Source: Verrucomicrobiota bacterium (GTDB taxonomy: Bacteria; Verrucomicrobiota; Verrucomicrobiia; Limisphaerales; VHDF01). From it: 64,000 nt of DNA. Positions 19,151 through 28,487 of this stretch are shown one piece after another. Made by a program: the position numbers and the translations under genes. The DNA lies in assembly GCA_016871495.1 (NCBI GenBank), contig VHDF01000018.1:1-64000 (forward strand). Direction: 5' to 3'. The notes beneath the pieces are model-generated. The model did no database searches. It worked only from the letters and a program-made list of their open reading frames with translations, and was not told the origin of the DNA. The first letter of the stretch is position 1, and each line of letters starts with the position of its first letter.

Positions 19151-20083
19151 ATGAAAACAAGACCCCTTGGAAACACCGGACTTCAAGTGCCCATCCTCGG
19201 TTTCGGCGCGTCCTCCCTTGGCCAGGAATTCCGCTCCATCAGCCTGGACGAAGCCATGCGAAGCGTCCGCACGGCGCTCGAACACGGTCTCAACTTCATC
19301 GACACCTCTCCTTTCTACGGCCGCGGGATGAGCGAAGTCCTCCTCGGGTTGGCCTTGAGGGAAGTCCCGCGAGAGAGCTACCTGCTCTGCACCAAATTGG
19401 GCCGCTACGATCTGGCTCATTTCGATTTTAGCGCCCGCCGCGTCGCGGAAAGCATCGACGTCAGCTTGCATCGGCTGGGAGCCGCCCACCTGGACATCGT
19501 GCTCTGCCACGACATCGAATTTGTCCCCATGCAGCAGATTGTGGACGAAACCCTGCCGGCGCTGCGCAGGGCTCAACAACAGGGCAAGGTCAGGTTCGTG
19601 GGCTTCAGCGGCTATCCTCAAAAAATCTTCCGCTTCATTTGCGATCAAACATCGGTGGACTGCGTGTTGAGTTACAATCAATACACGCTGCAAAACACGC
19701 GATTCGCCGAGGAGACCGTGCCCTATCTGAAAGCGAAGGGTGTCGGAGTGATGAACGCGGGACCCTTCAGCGCCCGACTGTTGACTCAAGCCCCCCTGCC
19801 CGCTTGGCTCAAAGAGCCCGCGCCGGTCAAAGACGCCGCCCGGCAAGCCGCCGCACTGTGCCAAAGCCGGGGCGTGGACATCGCCCGGCTCGCGCTTCAA
19901 TTCTCGGTGGAGAACCCCGACATCGCCACGACCATCGCCGGCAGCGCCAATCCCGAGAACATCCGCCGATGGGCCCGCTGGATCGAAGAGCCCCTCGACC
20001 AGGATCTTCTGCGTGAAGTTCTCGAAATCTTCCGGCCCGTGAAAAACATCGGCCACCTGGAGGGCTTGCCCGAGAACAACTAG
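19151..20083 (+). CDS. Aldo/keto reductase
   Basis: This 310-residue NAD(P)-dependent oxidoreductase has a TIM-barrel fold. The N-terminus KTRPLGNTGLQVPILGFGAS is typical. The tetrad residues are visible: Asp in FIDTSPFYGRGMSE with its Tyr four residues later, Lys in LLCTKLGRYD and His in IVLCHDIEF. The C-terminal TTIAGSANPENIRR is the cofactor-binding loop. The sequence is closest in plan to bacterial and plant L-galactose or L-fucose dehydrogenase-like members. It follows uxaE by 50 bases and fits a sugar or uronate oxidation operon, but the substrate is not certain. Confidence 0.9.
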   Translation: MKTRPLGNTGLQVPILGFGASSLGQEFRSISLDEAMRSVRTALEHGLNFIDTSPFYGRGMSEVLLGLALREVPRESYLLCTKLGRYDLAHFDFSARRVAESIDVSLHRLGAAHLDIVLCHDIEFVPMQQIVDETLPALRRAQQQGKVRFVGFSGYPQKIFRFICDQTSVDCVLSYNQYTLQNTRFAEETVPYLKAKGVGVMNAGPFSARLLTQAPLPAWLKEPAPVKDAARQAAALCQSRGVDIARLALQFSVENPDIATTIAGSANPENIRRWARWIEEPLDQDLLREVLEIFRPVKNIGHLEGLPENN

Positions 20084-20108
20084 AGGGGTCGACCGCCACG
20101 GAATTCCA

Positions 20109-20732
20109 ATGGAATTGCTCCTCCTCTATTGCGGTTGGTGGCTGCTGCTGGCGGTGACTCCGGGACCTGCAGTGCTGTGCGTTGTCGGTCATGCCCTCCG
20201 TGCCGGTCTTCGCGGTGCCGTCTCCGCCATCCTTGGGATTACGCTTGGCCACGTCTTCTTCTTCGTCTGCATCGCCCTGGGTCTCTCGGCGATTCTTGAA
20301 AGTGCCGCGCATGTTTACGATGCGTTGCGCTGGGCAGGCGCGGGCTACCTCGCCTGCTTGGGTTTGCGCATGATCGCGCGTTCCTTCCGGTCGAACGAAA
20401 CAACGGACTCTAAAACTCCACCCAAAGTCTCGACGAGTTCGATCCTGGAAGCCTGGGCGATCCAGGCAACCAATCCGAAAGCGTTGCTGTTCATGTCCGC
20501 CTTGTTGCCTCAATTCATCGACAAGGATAGGCCCTTGCCTCCCCAGTTGCTCGCATTGTTCATGGCCACCGTGATCATCGATGCCATGGTGCTGCTGAAC
20601 TACGCCTGGATCGCCATCAGGAGCGGACGCATGTTTCGCCGTCCGAAGGTACACGCATGGTTCGACCGCTTGCTGGGCGCGTGCATGCTCGCTTTCGCGG
20701 CCCGCCTGGCCTGGTGGCGTCGTGCTGACTAA
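20109..20732 (+). CDS. LysE family translocator
   Basis: This 207-residue inner-membrane protein has about six hydrophobic segments. The N-terminal VTPGPAVLCVVGHALRAG is the conserved LysE/RhtB motif, followed by the glycine-rich first helix pair GAVSAILGITLGHVFFF. In the middle, EAWAIQATNPKALLFMSALLPQF is the second family signature (the NPKA block). Characterised members export amino acids or related small molecules. It lies 25 bases after the aldo/keto reductase gene and is likely co-transcribed. The exported compound is unknown. Confidence 0.9.
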   Translation: MELLLLYCGWWLLLAVTPGPAVLCVVGHALRAGLRGAVSAILGITLGHVFFFVCIALGLSAILESAAHVYDALRWAGAGYLACLGLRMIARSFRSNETTDSKTPPKVSTSSILEAWAIQATNPKALLFMSALLPQFIDKDRPLPPQLLALFMATVIIDAMVLLNYAWIAIRSGRMFRRPKVHAWFDRLLGACMLAFAARLAWWRRAD

Positions 20733-20783
20733 TTCCGCACCACAAAACTTGAACCCGCCGCTCGGCCTTGCCATGCTTGGCCC

Positions 20784-23354
20784 ATGCATTCCTTCACCCC
20801 CTGGACGAGGTCTCTTGGCAACCTGCTCGTCGCGCTTGTTCTAGCGATTCACGGGTCTTCGGGCGTTCAAAAAATGCGCGCGGCTGCCGATTTTTCGGCT
20901 CAAGCCACGCCTCCAGACCAGCTCAGGACACTCAAGGATTTTCAAATCGAACTCATTCATAACGTTCCCAAAGGCGAGCAAGGATCCTGGGTCGCCCTTT
21001 GCCTTGATCCCCAGTACCGACTCATCGTTTCCGATCAATACGGCAAACTTTACCGCGTCACTCCCCCTCCGCTCCGTTCAACCGCCCCGGCCAAAGTCGA
21101 ACCTCTCGACATCGCCCTGGGCCAGGCCCAAGGACTGCTCTACGCGTTCGACAGCCTCTATGTCATGGTCGCCAACGAATCCTTTCAAGGCCGCGGACTC
21201 TACCGCGTTCGCGATACCAACGGGGACGACCGTTTCGATGAGGTCAAACTGCTGCGCAAAATGGAGGGTGGAGGCGAGCACGGCCCCCACGCGATTCTCA
21301 AATCCCCCGACGGCAAGGGCCTCACCATCATCGTCGGCAACCAAACAAAATTGACCCCTATCGATCAATCCCGCGTCCCCCGCCATTGGAGCGAGGACCA
21401 CCTCCTGCCGCGTCTCTGGGATGGCAACGGTTTCATGAAGGGAGTGCTCGGCCCAGGCGGGTGGATCGCAAAGACCGATCCGGAAGGACGATCATGGGAG
21501 CTTCTTTCCATCGGTTTCCGCAATCAATACGACGCAGCCTACAACCGTGATGGCGAACTGTTCACCTTCGACGCCGACATGGAATGGGATATGAACACGC
21601 CCTGGTACCGGCCGACGCGGATCAATCATGTCACCAGCGGCTCGGAATTCGGCTGGCGATCCGGAGGCGGCAAGTGGCCCGACTACTACCTCGACAGCCT
21701 CGGCTCCGTCGTCAACATCGGTCCCGGCAGCCCCACCGGAGTGACCTTCGGCTATGGCGCCCGATTCCCGGCTCGTTACCAGGAGGCCTTTTTCGTGTGC
21801 GATTGGAGCTACGGAAAGCTCTACGCTGTTCATCTGCGACCTCAAGGATCCGGCTACGTCGGAACCGCCGAAGAATTCATCTCCGGATCGCCCCTCCCGC
21901 TCACCGACCTGGTGGTCAATCCCCAGGACGGCGCGCTCTACTTCGCCATCGGAGGCCGCAAAACTCAATCGGGTCTCTACCGCGTCACCTACACAGGCCG
22001 CGATTCAACGGCCCCCAGCAAATCCACTTCCGCCGGACGGAAGGAACGCGCCCAGCGCGCGCGCCTCGAAACGTTCCACGGACGACAGGACCCCGCGGCG
22101 GTGCGCGAAGCATGGCCGTTCCTCGAGAGCAAGGATCGTCATCTCGCCTACGCGGCCCGAATCGCATTGGAGCATCAGCCCGTCGACGCCTGGCGCGAAC
22201 TCGCCCTGGCCGAACGCAAGCCCGCCAGCTCCATGCGCGCCATTCTCGCCCTCGCCCGAGTTTCTTCCCGCGACGCCTTTCATCGTCCACCCGGCAGCCC
22301 CGCCCCCTCCGCCCACCTCCGCTCGCAAATGATTGCCGCGCTCGGGCGCATCGCCTGGAAGCCACTCTCCAACCAGGAACGATTGGACCTGCTGCGAGCC
22401 TATTCCGTGGTCTTCACGCGCATGGATCGGCCCGAGCCCAGGGAGGTCGAAGCCCTGGCATCGAAATTCGAACCTTTGTTCCCCACGGAATCTCAGGAGA
22501 TCAATGCCGAACTCGCCGCGTTGCTGGTGTACCTGGAAGCTCCGCAGGCGGCTTCGAAAATCATGGCCGCGCTGACCCGGGCGCCCTCGCAAGAGCAACA
22601 GCTCGAATACGCCCGGTCCCTGCGCGTTCTCCGCACCGGCTGGACGCCCTCTTTGCGCGAGTCCTACTTCCGCTGGTTCCACAAGGCCGCCAGCTTCCGC
22701 GGCGGGGCCAGTCTTTCCGGATTCATGCGCGACATCAAGAATGACGCCGTCGCCACGCTGTCTCCCGCGGAAAAACAAGGGCTCCAGACCATCCTCGACA
22801 CCAAGCCCGAGCGCATCGACCCGTTGCAAAACATTTTGGCGGGACGCAGCTTCGTCAAGGAATGGAGCGTGAACGAATTGGCTCCGTTGGCCGCCCGCTC
22901 TCTCAAGGGCCGCAACTTCGAGCGCGGACGTGAACTTTTCGGAGCTGTGGGGTGTTTCGCCTGCCATCGATTCGCCACCGAAGGGGCGGCTGTCGGACCC
23001 GACCTCACCGGGGTTGGCAATCGATTCAGCGCGCGGGACCTGCTGGAATCGATCATCGAACCGAGCAAAGAGATCAGCGACCAGTATCAGCCCATCGTGG
23101 TCAGATTGAAGGATGGCTCGGATGTCAGCGGGCGCGTCGTGAACCTCAGCGAGGAGGTCGTCATGGTCAACCCCAACATGTTCGACCCCAACCAAATGGC
23201 CTCCATCAAACGAAAAGACATTGCGTCCATCGAACCCTCCAAAGTCTCGATGATGCCCGAGGGATTGCTGAGCGTGCTTCGCGAGGACGAAATCCTCGAT
23301 CTGATGGCCTTCCTGATTTCGGGCGGCGACCGCAAGCACCGGGCCTTTCGCTGA
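20784..23354 (+). CDS. PVC-type membrane-bound dehydrogenase with cytochrome c domain
   Basis: This 856-residue exported protein has a hydrophobic leader (LLVALVLAIHGSSG). Residues about 40-410 form a beta-propeller of the PQQ/sugar-dehydrogenase-like type (WVALCLDPQYRLIVSDQYGK, MEWDMNTPWYRPTRINHV, GSEFGWRSGGGKWPDYY). A helical HEAT-like linker follows. The C-terminal domain has the heme-binding motif VGCFACHRF near residue 724 and the planctomycete/verrucomicrobial heme-domain ending (VSMMPEGLLSVLREDEILDL). It is thought to oxidise sugars in the periplasm and feed electrons to cytochrome c. This gene is followed by the uronate-dehydrogenase-like gene. Confidence 0.9.
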   Translation: MHSFTPWTRSLGNLLVALVLAIHGSSGVQKMRAAADFSAQATPPDQLRTLKDFQIELIHNVPKGEQGSWVALCLDPQYRLIVSDQYGKLYRVTPPPLRSTAPAKVEPLDIALGQAQGLLYAFDSLYVMVANESFQGRGLYRVRDTNGDDRFDEVKLLRKMEGGGEHGPHAILKSPDGKGLTIIVGNQTKLTPIDQSRVPRHWSEDHLLPRLWDGNGFMKGVLGPGGWIAKTDPEGRSWELLSIGFRNQYDAAYNRDGELFTFDADMEWDMNTPWYRPTRINHVTSGSEFGWRSGGGKWPDYYLDSLGSVVNIGPGSPTGVTFGYGARFPARYQEAFFVCDWSYGKLYAVHLRPQGSGYVGTAEEFISGSPLPLTDLVVNPQDGALYFAIGGRKTQSGLYRVTYTGRDSTAPSKSTSAGRKERAQRARLETFHGRQDPAAVREAWPFLESKDRHLAYAARIALEHQPVDAWRELALAERKPASSMRAILALARVSSRDAFHRPPGSPAPSAHLRSQMIAALGRIAWKPLSNQERLDLLRAYSVVFTRMDRPEPREVEALASKFEPLFPTESQEINAELAALLVYLEAPQAASKIMAALTRAPSQEQQLEYARSLRVLRTGWTPSLRESYFRWFHKAASFRGGASLSGFMRDIKNDAVATLSPAEKQGLQTILDTKPERIDPLQNILAGRSFVKEWSVNELAPLAARSLKGRNFERGRELFGAVGCFACHRFATEGAAVGPDLTGVGNRFSARDLLESIIEPSKEISDQYQPIVVRLKDGSDVSGRVVNLSEEVVMVNPNMFDPNQMASIKRKDIASIEPSKVSMMPEGLLSVLREDEILDLMAFLISGGDRKHRAFR

Positions 23355-23375
23355 TTGATCCAACCGCCCCACTCC

Positions 23376-24194
23376 ATGGGCCACCACACTCGAGAACGAA
23401 TCCTGCTCACCGGCGCCGCGGGCCGCATCGGCAGCGTCATCGTGCCGCTGCTGCGCCAGTATTACGCGCTCCGTCTGCTGGATCTCGCCCCGCTGACTCC
23501 CGAGCGGGACGACCACATTGTGCGATGCGACTTGCGCAATTTCGTCGCGCTCAAACGAGCCTGCAAAGGTGTCCGCGCCCTCGTTCATCTGGCGGCAGTC
23601 TCCGATGAAGCCGACTTCCACAGCAAACTTCTGCCCATGAATTTGGAGGGCGCTTACAACGCCTTCGAAGCCGCACGCCAGGCGGGCCTCCGCAAAGTCG
23701 TCTTCGCCAGCACCGCGCAAACCGTGCTCAATTACGGCAAAGGACACTGGGTCACACCGGAAATGCCCCCGCGCCCCTTCACCGTTTACGCTTGCACCAA
23801 AGTATTCGGTGAAGCCCTCGCCCGTTACTACGCGGATACCCACGGAATGTCCGTCATCGTGCTTCGCATTTGCTATTTCCGATCCTACGACGACCCGCTC
23901 CTTCGAGTTCCGGGGCATGATGTCCAACGAGAATGGGTCAGCCCCAAAGACCTCACCCACCTTCTGGTCAAATGTTTGAAGAAGGATATTTCCTACGGCT
24001 TGTTCTTCGCCGTCTCAAACAACACCGGGCGCTATTGGGACATTCGCAACGCCCAGGAAATTCTCGGCTATAACCCGCAGGACAACGCCGTCGATATGCT
24101 CAAGGTTCCTCTGCCTGAAGCCGGACCTGCGCCGGAGCCGGAACCTTGCGCAGCCCCTCCCCTTCCTCCGCCATCCTCCCCGGAGCCGGCCTGA
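23376..24194 (+). CDS. NAD-dependent epimerase/dehydratase, uronate dehydrogenase-like
   Basis: This 272-residue extended-SDR protein has a Rossmann motif ILLTGAAGRIGSVIVPLL at the N-terminus, VHLAAVSDEADF, the catalytic serine region VFASTAQTVLNYG and YACTKVFGEALARYYAD with the YxxxK motif. The layout is that of uronate dehydrogenases that oxidise D-galacturonate or D-glucuronate to aldarolactones. Related sugar epimerases are an alternative. The ATG at 23376 is chosen over a TTG at 23355 just after the upstream stop. The C-terminus is a proline-rich tail (PEAGPAPEPEPCAAPPLPPP). Context with uxaE supports uronate metabolism. Confidence 0.85.
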   Translation: MGHHTRERILLTGAAGRIGSVIVPLLRQYYALRLLDLAPLTPERDDHIVRCDLRNFVALKRACKGVRALVHLAAVSDEADFHSKLLPMNLEGAYNAFEAARQAGLRKVVFASTAQTVLNYGKGHWVTPEMPPRPFTVYACTKVFGEALARYYADTHGMSVIVLRICYFRSYDDPLLRVPGHDVQREWVSPKDLTHLLVKCLKKDISYGLFFAVSNNTGRYWDIRNAQEILGYNPQDNAVDMLKVPLPEAGPAPEPEPCAAPPLPPPSSPEPA

Positions 24195-24237
24195 CGCTGC
24201 GCGCCTCCACCCCCTCGCCTTCGCGGCCCCGTGACCA

Positions 24238-25233
24238 TCAACACCCCGCGCGTCGGGGAAGGCGGCGACGCAGGATTCTCACGGGATGGTCAGCATCAGG
24301 ATGAATCTCCATCGCAAGATAACCTCCGTCCTTGGCGCATTCCAGCCCCGCCAGGGACGGACACAATCGCACCCGGAACCGCGGCCAAACACTTGACCTG
24401 CGCAGCGCCCCCGACATGCGGCGAACGCTGTTTCCCATGAATGCGATTTGCGGCATGCCAGCGAGGAGCCGGCTCTTCCAGTAAATCAACTCGGAGTGCA
24501 AGTGCCCGAAAAGGGTGCATTCGAGCTGCCGCAAGCGATTCGACACCGAGTCGCGCTCGGCCAGGAAAGGCAGCGCGCTCGGATCGTGGCAAAACAGAAT
24601 CCAACGCTCGCCTTCCCCCATCGCCGCCAGAACACGATCCAATGCCCGACCTTGCTCCTCTCGAAGTTCTTCCCAAGCCGCGTATTCATCGCTCAACGCA
24701 TCCTGGGCATACACCGGCAGCGCCCATAATGAGGACGTGACCCCAACCAGCCAGTAACGCCCGTATCGGACCGACCAAATGGGAGGAATCGCCAGTTCTC
24801 GCACCGCTCGCGGCCAACTGGCCAGCCTCATGCCGCCCGCGCCGCCAAAGAAACTCTTCTTGCCCAATTCGTGATCCCCCATCGTAACATGAAGCCGTCC
24901 GGCAAACGCGACCCGCAAGCGTTGCAAACATTCACCCGCACTCGCAAACGCGGCATCATCCGCCACGCCAACGAACGCGGTGTCGCAAGAATAATCCCCG
25001 TTGGCCACCGCCAGATCGCAGCCTCGATTGGCGGCGATGAAATCGTCCAGCAATCCGTTGTGCGCAAAGGGATCGGCCAGCCAAACCCAGCGGCGCCAGG
25101 CCGCCAAAAAGATTCGCAAGAGCGGATTGGAAATCGCCCGGGACTCGTGTTGACGGCGGAGCCGCTCGGCCTCGCCCGCGTAATGCACATCGCTGACGAT
25201 CGCCACCCGCAGGGTGCCCGAAGAGTGATTCAC
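24238..25233 (-). CDS. Metallophosphoesterase
   Basis: A calcineurin-like phosphoesterase of about 331 residues. All five metal-binding blocks are visible: SDVHY (DxH), NGDYS (GD), GDHELGKKS (in place of the usual GNHE), FCHDPSA and FGHLHSE. Seven metal ligands are therefore likely. The GTG at 25233 is used because it places the first motif close to the N-terminus, as in the family, but the frame stays open upstream to 25581 and the start is uncertain. It is convergent with the uronate-dehydrogenase-like gene. The natural substrate cannot be told from the sequence. Confidence 0.85.
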   Translation of the reverse strand: MNHSSGTLRVAIVSDVHYAGEAERLRRQHESRAISNPLLRIFLAAWRRWVWLADPFAHNGLLDDFIAANRGCDLAVANGDYSCDTAFVGVADDAAFASAGECLQRLRVAFAGRLHVTMGDHELGKKSFFGGAGGMRLASWPRAVRELAIPPIWSVRYGRYWLVGVTSSLWALPVYAQDALSDEYAAWEELREEQGRALDRVLAAMGEGERWILFCHDPSALPFLAERDSVSNRLRQLECTLFGHLHSELIYWKSRLLAGMPQIAFMGNSVRRMSGALRRSSVWPRFRVRLCPSLAGLECAKDGGYLAMEIHPDADHPVRILRRRLPRRAGC

Positions 25234-25536
25234 GCGCCCGGCAACCTGCCCAATCCACCCCGGCCCGGGCCAGCAGATTCCGCCCCCAGCCGATGGATTC
25301 GACGAGGAGGAGGTCTTGGACTTTTCGGAGACGGCAGGGAGAGGTCGAAACGGGGCATGGATCAAGCGCAATGGTCCATGAACTGGATCAGCATGGAAAC
25401 CGCTGCCTCTGACGCACTTTCTTCCGGCTCTCCATTCCCAGCGCAAGACCGCCGGGCAGAACGGTTTGAGTCCCTTCACGGGCGCGAAAACGGCATTGAA
25501 ATGATCGCTTTGATTCGATAGGCTCTTCGCGAATCT

Positions 25537-26568
25537 ATGCCGAAACCCTGTTTCCACCCGTCTGTCGAGGGCGCCCAGCACGGCGCAAAACCTTTGCCCG
25601 ATTTTCTTGATTTCGCCCGCCGCTCCGGCGCCGCCGGAGCCCAGCCATCAAATTACATGTTGCAAGGGGGCAAGCTTTTCAAATCGGCCAAGGAGATTCG
25701 CGACATCTTCCAACAGGCCGGTCTGAAGCTGGACGGCATTTCGGCGCACTGCCCTTTTTGGGTGCATACCAGCGCGTGGACTTCCACCGCCGGCATTCGG
25801 CCCTTTATTCCTGCCGACGTGGCGAAGAAATCTCCCGCCGACATTGAAAAGTGGGCCGAGAATTACATTTTGAAGCTGCTCGATTTGGCTGCCGAGCTGG
25901 GTCTGAAAGTGGTGCCCATGTTCTGGGGAGTTGCCTACGGTTGGGAACTCGCCAGCGGCTATCCCTGGGGCTTTTGGCAGGGCTCCGATTTCGATCTCAT
26001 CAAGGAAGGATCCGAACGCTTCGTCAAAAAGACGGCCAAGATCCGCAAGCACGCCAAATCCCTTGGCATCAGCCTCGCGCACGAGATTCATCCCGGCACG
26101 GCCGCCATGTGCGCCGACGACTTTAATCTCATCGTGGAAGCCTGCGACGGAGACCCGGTGCTGGCCGTCAATGCGGATCCGTCGCACTGCTGGGAAGGCG
26201 AATCGTGGGAAACGCGCTTCAGCAAAGTCGGCTCCCGCGTCCAAGCCTGCCACGTCAAAAACTTCGTCATCCGCCCCGGCCACCCGCTTCGCAAAATGGA
26301 GCCCAACTGGCAAAAGCGCGCCATGCAGTTCGTGGATATCGGTTCAGGCGATCTGAACATGTCCCGTTACATCGAACTGCTGATTCATGTCGGGTATCCC
26401 CAGCGCTACTGCAAGCTTCACAACACGGAAACCGCCCCGCTCATCGTCGAAGCCGAAAGTGCCTACCGAGACCTGGATGCCACCAGCGCCAACGGCATCG
26501 CCTACGTCCGCGATCACCTCTGCTTCCCTGCCGCCGGTGGATCCTTCGAAGATGGCATGGGAGCTTAG
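25537..26568 (+). CDS. Sugar phosphate isomerase/epimerase family TIM-barrel protein
   Basis: This 343-residue protein is of the xylose-isomerase-like TIM-barrel family (AP endonuclease 2 superfamily). Motifs include SGAAGAQPSNYML near the N-terminus, LKLDGISAHCPFWVHTSA, VVPMFWG, the metal-binding LAHEIHPGTAAM, AVNADPSHCWEG and ACHVKNFVIRPG. The Glu, Asp, His and Glu ligands of the metal site can be matched to these blocks. Members isomerise or epimerise free or phosphorylated sugars and inositols. It is divergent from the phosphoesterase. The substrate is unknown. Confidence 0.88.
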   Translation: MPKPCFHPSVEGAQHGAKPLPDFLDFARRSGAAGAQPSNYMLQGGKLFKSAKEIRDIFQQAGLKLDGISAHCPFWVHTSAWTSTAGIRPFIPADVAKKSPADIEKWAENYILKLLDLAAELGLKVVPMFWGVAYGWELASGYPWGFWQGSDFDLIKEGSERFVKKTAKIRKHAKSLGISLAHEIHPGTAAMCADDFNLIVEACDGDPVLAVNADPSHCWEGESWETRFSKVGSRVQACHVKNFVIRPGHPLRKMEPNWQKRAMQFVDIGSGDLNMSRYIELLIHVGYPQRYCKLHNTETAPLIVEAESAYRDLDATSANGIAYVRDHLCFPAAGGSFEDGMGA

Positions 26569-26658
26569 CGCCGACCATTTCGCACTCGAATGGTGCGGTC
26601 ATGGATCAGAACCGTGCAGCGGTTTAAGAGGTGCATCGTTCCCATGCCGCAGACGCCT

Positions 26659-27405
26659 CTAACGGAAAGGCCCGTTTCTTCCTTTCCCCAAGCCGATAGA
26701 ACGTGCGTTGGCCTCGCGCCAGACTCGCCTGAGCACCGGCTTGACCTTTTTCGCCCATTCCTCGTATCCCAACGCCGATAAATGAAGTCGGTCCTTTCCA
26801 AAAAATTTCGGATCAGGCTCGCCGTCCGCCCCCAACAAGGGTGAGCCCACATCGACAAACGTGATCCCCCATTGCCGGGCAGACCAATCCCGAATCTCGG
26901 CGTTGGCCTTGCGCGCGTTCGGCCAGGACAGAATTCGAGACGGACTGGGTTTGATCGACAAATAAACGATCCGGACTTGCGGCAATTCCTGGCGGACAGC
27001 CGCAACAAAGGCCTTGAACCCATGCACCGCGACCGCTGGGTCCACCTCGGGTTTGCTCAAATCGTTGTCCCCGCAGTAATAAAGAATCACCCGGGGCCGG
27101 TACGGGATGACAAGATGCGGCACGGCTTCCACTGTGTCCCTCGTTTTTGACCCGCCAAAGGCTCGATTCACCATCGGCAAAGGGGCAAGATCCCGCTGGA
27201 GTGTGGACCATAGCCGCAAGGACGAGCTTCCAATCGCTAGAATGGCCCCACTCGGTGGAGGATGGGACTTGTCGCCTTCTTGAAACTTCGTCCACTCCCT
27301 CTGAAAGGCATTCGTTTGGGCGGAGGCTCCTGGGAATGCAGGCATGAGCAAAGCCAGCACCACCGAAAATCGGCAAATGGCTAGGCGGGATAAGGGCCAA
27401 TTCAT
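26659..27405 (-). CDS. SGNH/GDSL-family hydrolase, secreted
   Basis: This 248-residue esterase/lipase-like protein starts at ATG 27405, giving a signal peptide (SVVLALLMPAFPGASAQ). An ATG at 27417 is also possible. SGNH blocks are readable: block I AIGSSSLRLW with the serine nucleophile, block II NRAFGGSKTRD with the glycine, block III YYCGDNDLSK with the asparagine, and block V DRLHLSALGYEEW with the Asp-x-x-His pair. Such secreted enzymes often deacetylate or de-esterify glycans. It is monocistronic, with a 214-bp repeat copy upstream. Confidence 0.9.
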   Translation of the reverse strand: MNWPLSRLAICRFSVVLALLMPAFPGASAQTNAFQREWTKFQEGDKSHPPPSGAILAIGSSSLRLWSTLQRDLAPLPMVNRAFGGSKTRDTVEAVPHLVIPYRPRVILYYCGDNDLSKPEVDPAVAVHGFKAFVAAVRQELPQVRIVYLSIKPSPSRILSWPNARKANAEIRDWSARQWGITFVDVGSPLLGADGEPDPKFFGKDRLHLSALGYEEWAKKVKPVLRRVWREANARSIGLGKGRNGPFR

Positions 27406-27872
27406 GAAATCAACCATCAGGTCCAATTCGCAGCGCGCGGGATAGGCCCGACTTTGTCGTGAAAGACTCAGCGGGGCAAGTCCTCGCACAAAACTCCTTC
27501 AGCGGTCGGTGCATCCAAAGGTTGTCGGTGACCGGGTTGTCTTGGTAACGCAGACAGCCCTGTCTGCTGTTGCGCAGGCTGCCCAGCCTGCGGGGCGACG
27601 AAGGGAACCAGGCGCGTGGAGAGCATGGAAGGGCCTCGTTCTTCACCCGCCGGGCCGACGAGCGGTCGGCGACACAGCGGTCTCGACTGCCTGCGCTCCT
27701 CGGTCCACCCCTGGTGGAGGCAGCGCCTCGACCAGGCCAACTGCCAACACCATCAACCCGAAGAAAGCCCGTGGACGCACCAAGGCCAGTTTTGATCAAA
27801 AATCCGTTGCTCGCCGCGAGGTCATTCTCTAGGCTCCGACGCGTTAAGCCAACCGAAACCTAAACAAGAACT
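27406..27872. other. Divergent intergenic region holding a 214-bp repeat copy
   Basis: The 467 bases between the SGNH hydrolase and the DUF5069 gene hold repeat copy 2 from 27509. After the repeat diverges, about 170 further bases show no recognisable protein or site. Promoters for both flanking genes should lie here but were not identified with confidence. Confidence 0.4.
27509..27700 (+). repeat. 214-bp dispersed repeat, copy 2 (3' end lost)
   Basis: It starts with GTGCATCC and follows copies 1 and 3 closely through GTGACCGGGTTGTC, GGTAACGCAG, the GCAGGCTGCCCAGCCTGC hairpin and TCGTTCTTCACCCGCCGGGC. Near 27676 it departs from the consensus: the second hairpin and the terminal GGATGCAC are replaced by unrelated sequence, so the exact end is uncertain. 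Confidence 0.85.
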
Positions 27873-28316
27873 ATGAGCAAAATTGTTCCATTGATCAGCT
27901 CCGGCACGGCAGGCCCCTTGGGCGTCCTGCACCTTCCGCGCCTGTGGCAGAAAGTGTCACTCGAATCACGCGGCAAACTGGCGGATGGCTACCCCGGAAT
28001 TGGCAAGGGCTACGACATGATGGTTATCAGCGCGCTCGGGTTGAACGCCGACGCGGTGGCAGCCCACATCAAGAACGACCGGCCCACTTACCCTCAATTT
28101 GAAGCATGGGTGAAGCGCCAACCCGGCGCGAAACTCGACAAAGCCACCATCCACAAACTCAACGTCGCCATCGCGGGCTACATCCACGCGGACGACACCC
28201 GCAAGGGCATCCTCTCCAGCAACGGCTTGGCCGATGACGGCTCCATCCTCCCGGACGCCATCAACCTGAACAACCTGGACGACTGGAAGGAATTCTGGGA
28301 AGCGGAATTGAAGTAA
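27873..28316 (+). CDS. DUF5069 family protein
   Basis: This 147-residue cytoplasmic protein has no signal peptide or membrane segment. It resembles DUF5069 proteins, with LHLPRLWQKVSLESRGKLAD near the start, GYDMMVISALGLNADAVAAH in the middle and a FEAWVKRQPGAKLDK helix. The family is common in Verrucomicrobiota, Planctomycetes and Chlamydiae relatives and has no known function. The gene ends 28 bases before a strong intrinsic terminator and looks monocistronic. Confidence 0.75.
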   Translation: MSKIVPLISSGTAGPLGVLHLPRLWQKVSLESRGKLADGYPGIGKGYDMMVISALGLNADAVAAHIKNDRPTYPQFEAWVKRQPGAKLDKATIHKLNVAIAGYIHADDTRKGILSSNGLADDGSILPDAINLNNLDDWKEFWEAELK

Positions 28317-28344
28317 TTCTCCTTTCCAAAAGGATCCCGGTTTC

Positions 28345-28380
28345 AAAGCGCGGCGAGAATATCTCGCCGCGCTTTTTTTC
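28345..28380 (+). terminator. Rho-independent terminator after the DUF5069 gene
   Basis: The stem AAAGCGCGGCGAGA pairs perfectly with TCTCGCCGCGCTTT around the short loop ATA, and the T-run TTTTTTT ends at 28379. It lies 28 bases after the stop codon at 28316 and is a convincing intrinsic terminator. Confidence 0.92.
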
Positions 28381-28487
28381 GAGATTCCGCCCTCTCCCTC
28401 AGCTTCCATGCATCGATGGGAACGATGCCTCGGCCTTGGGGGGACCATTCGCGTTGGCCGAGGCGTGACGACCCTCTTAAAGCAACC

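Noticed and set aside
22005-23960. A 651-codon open frame on the minus strand under the cytochrome gene
   Set aside because: It is a shadow of the real plus-strand genes, which carry clear heme and Rossmann motifs.
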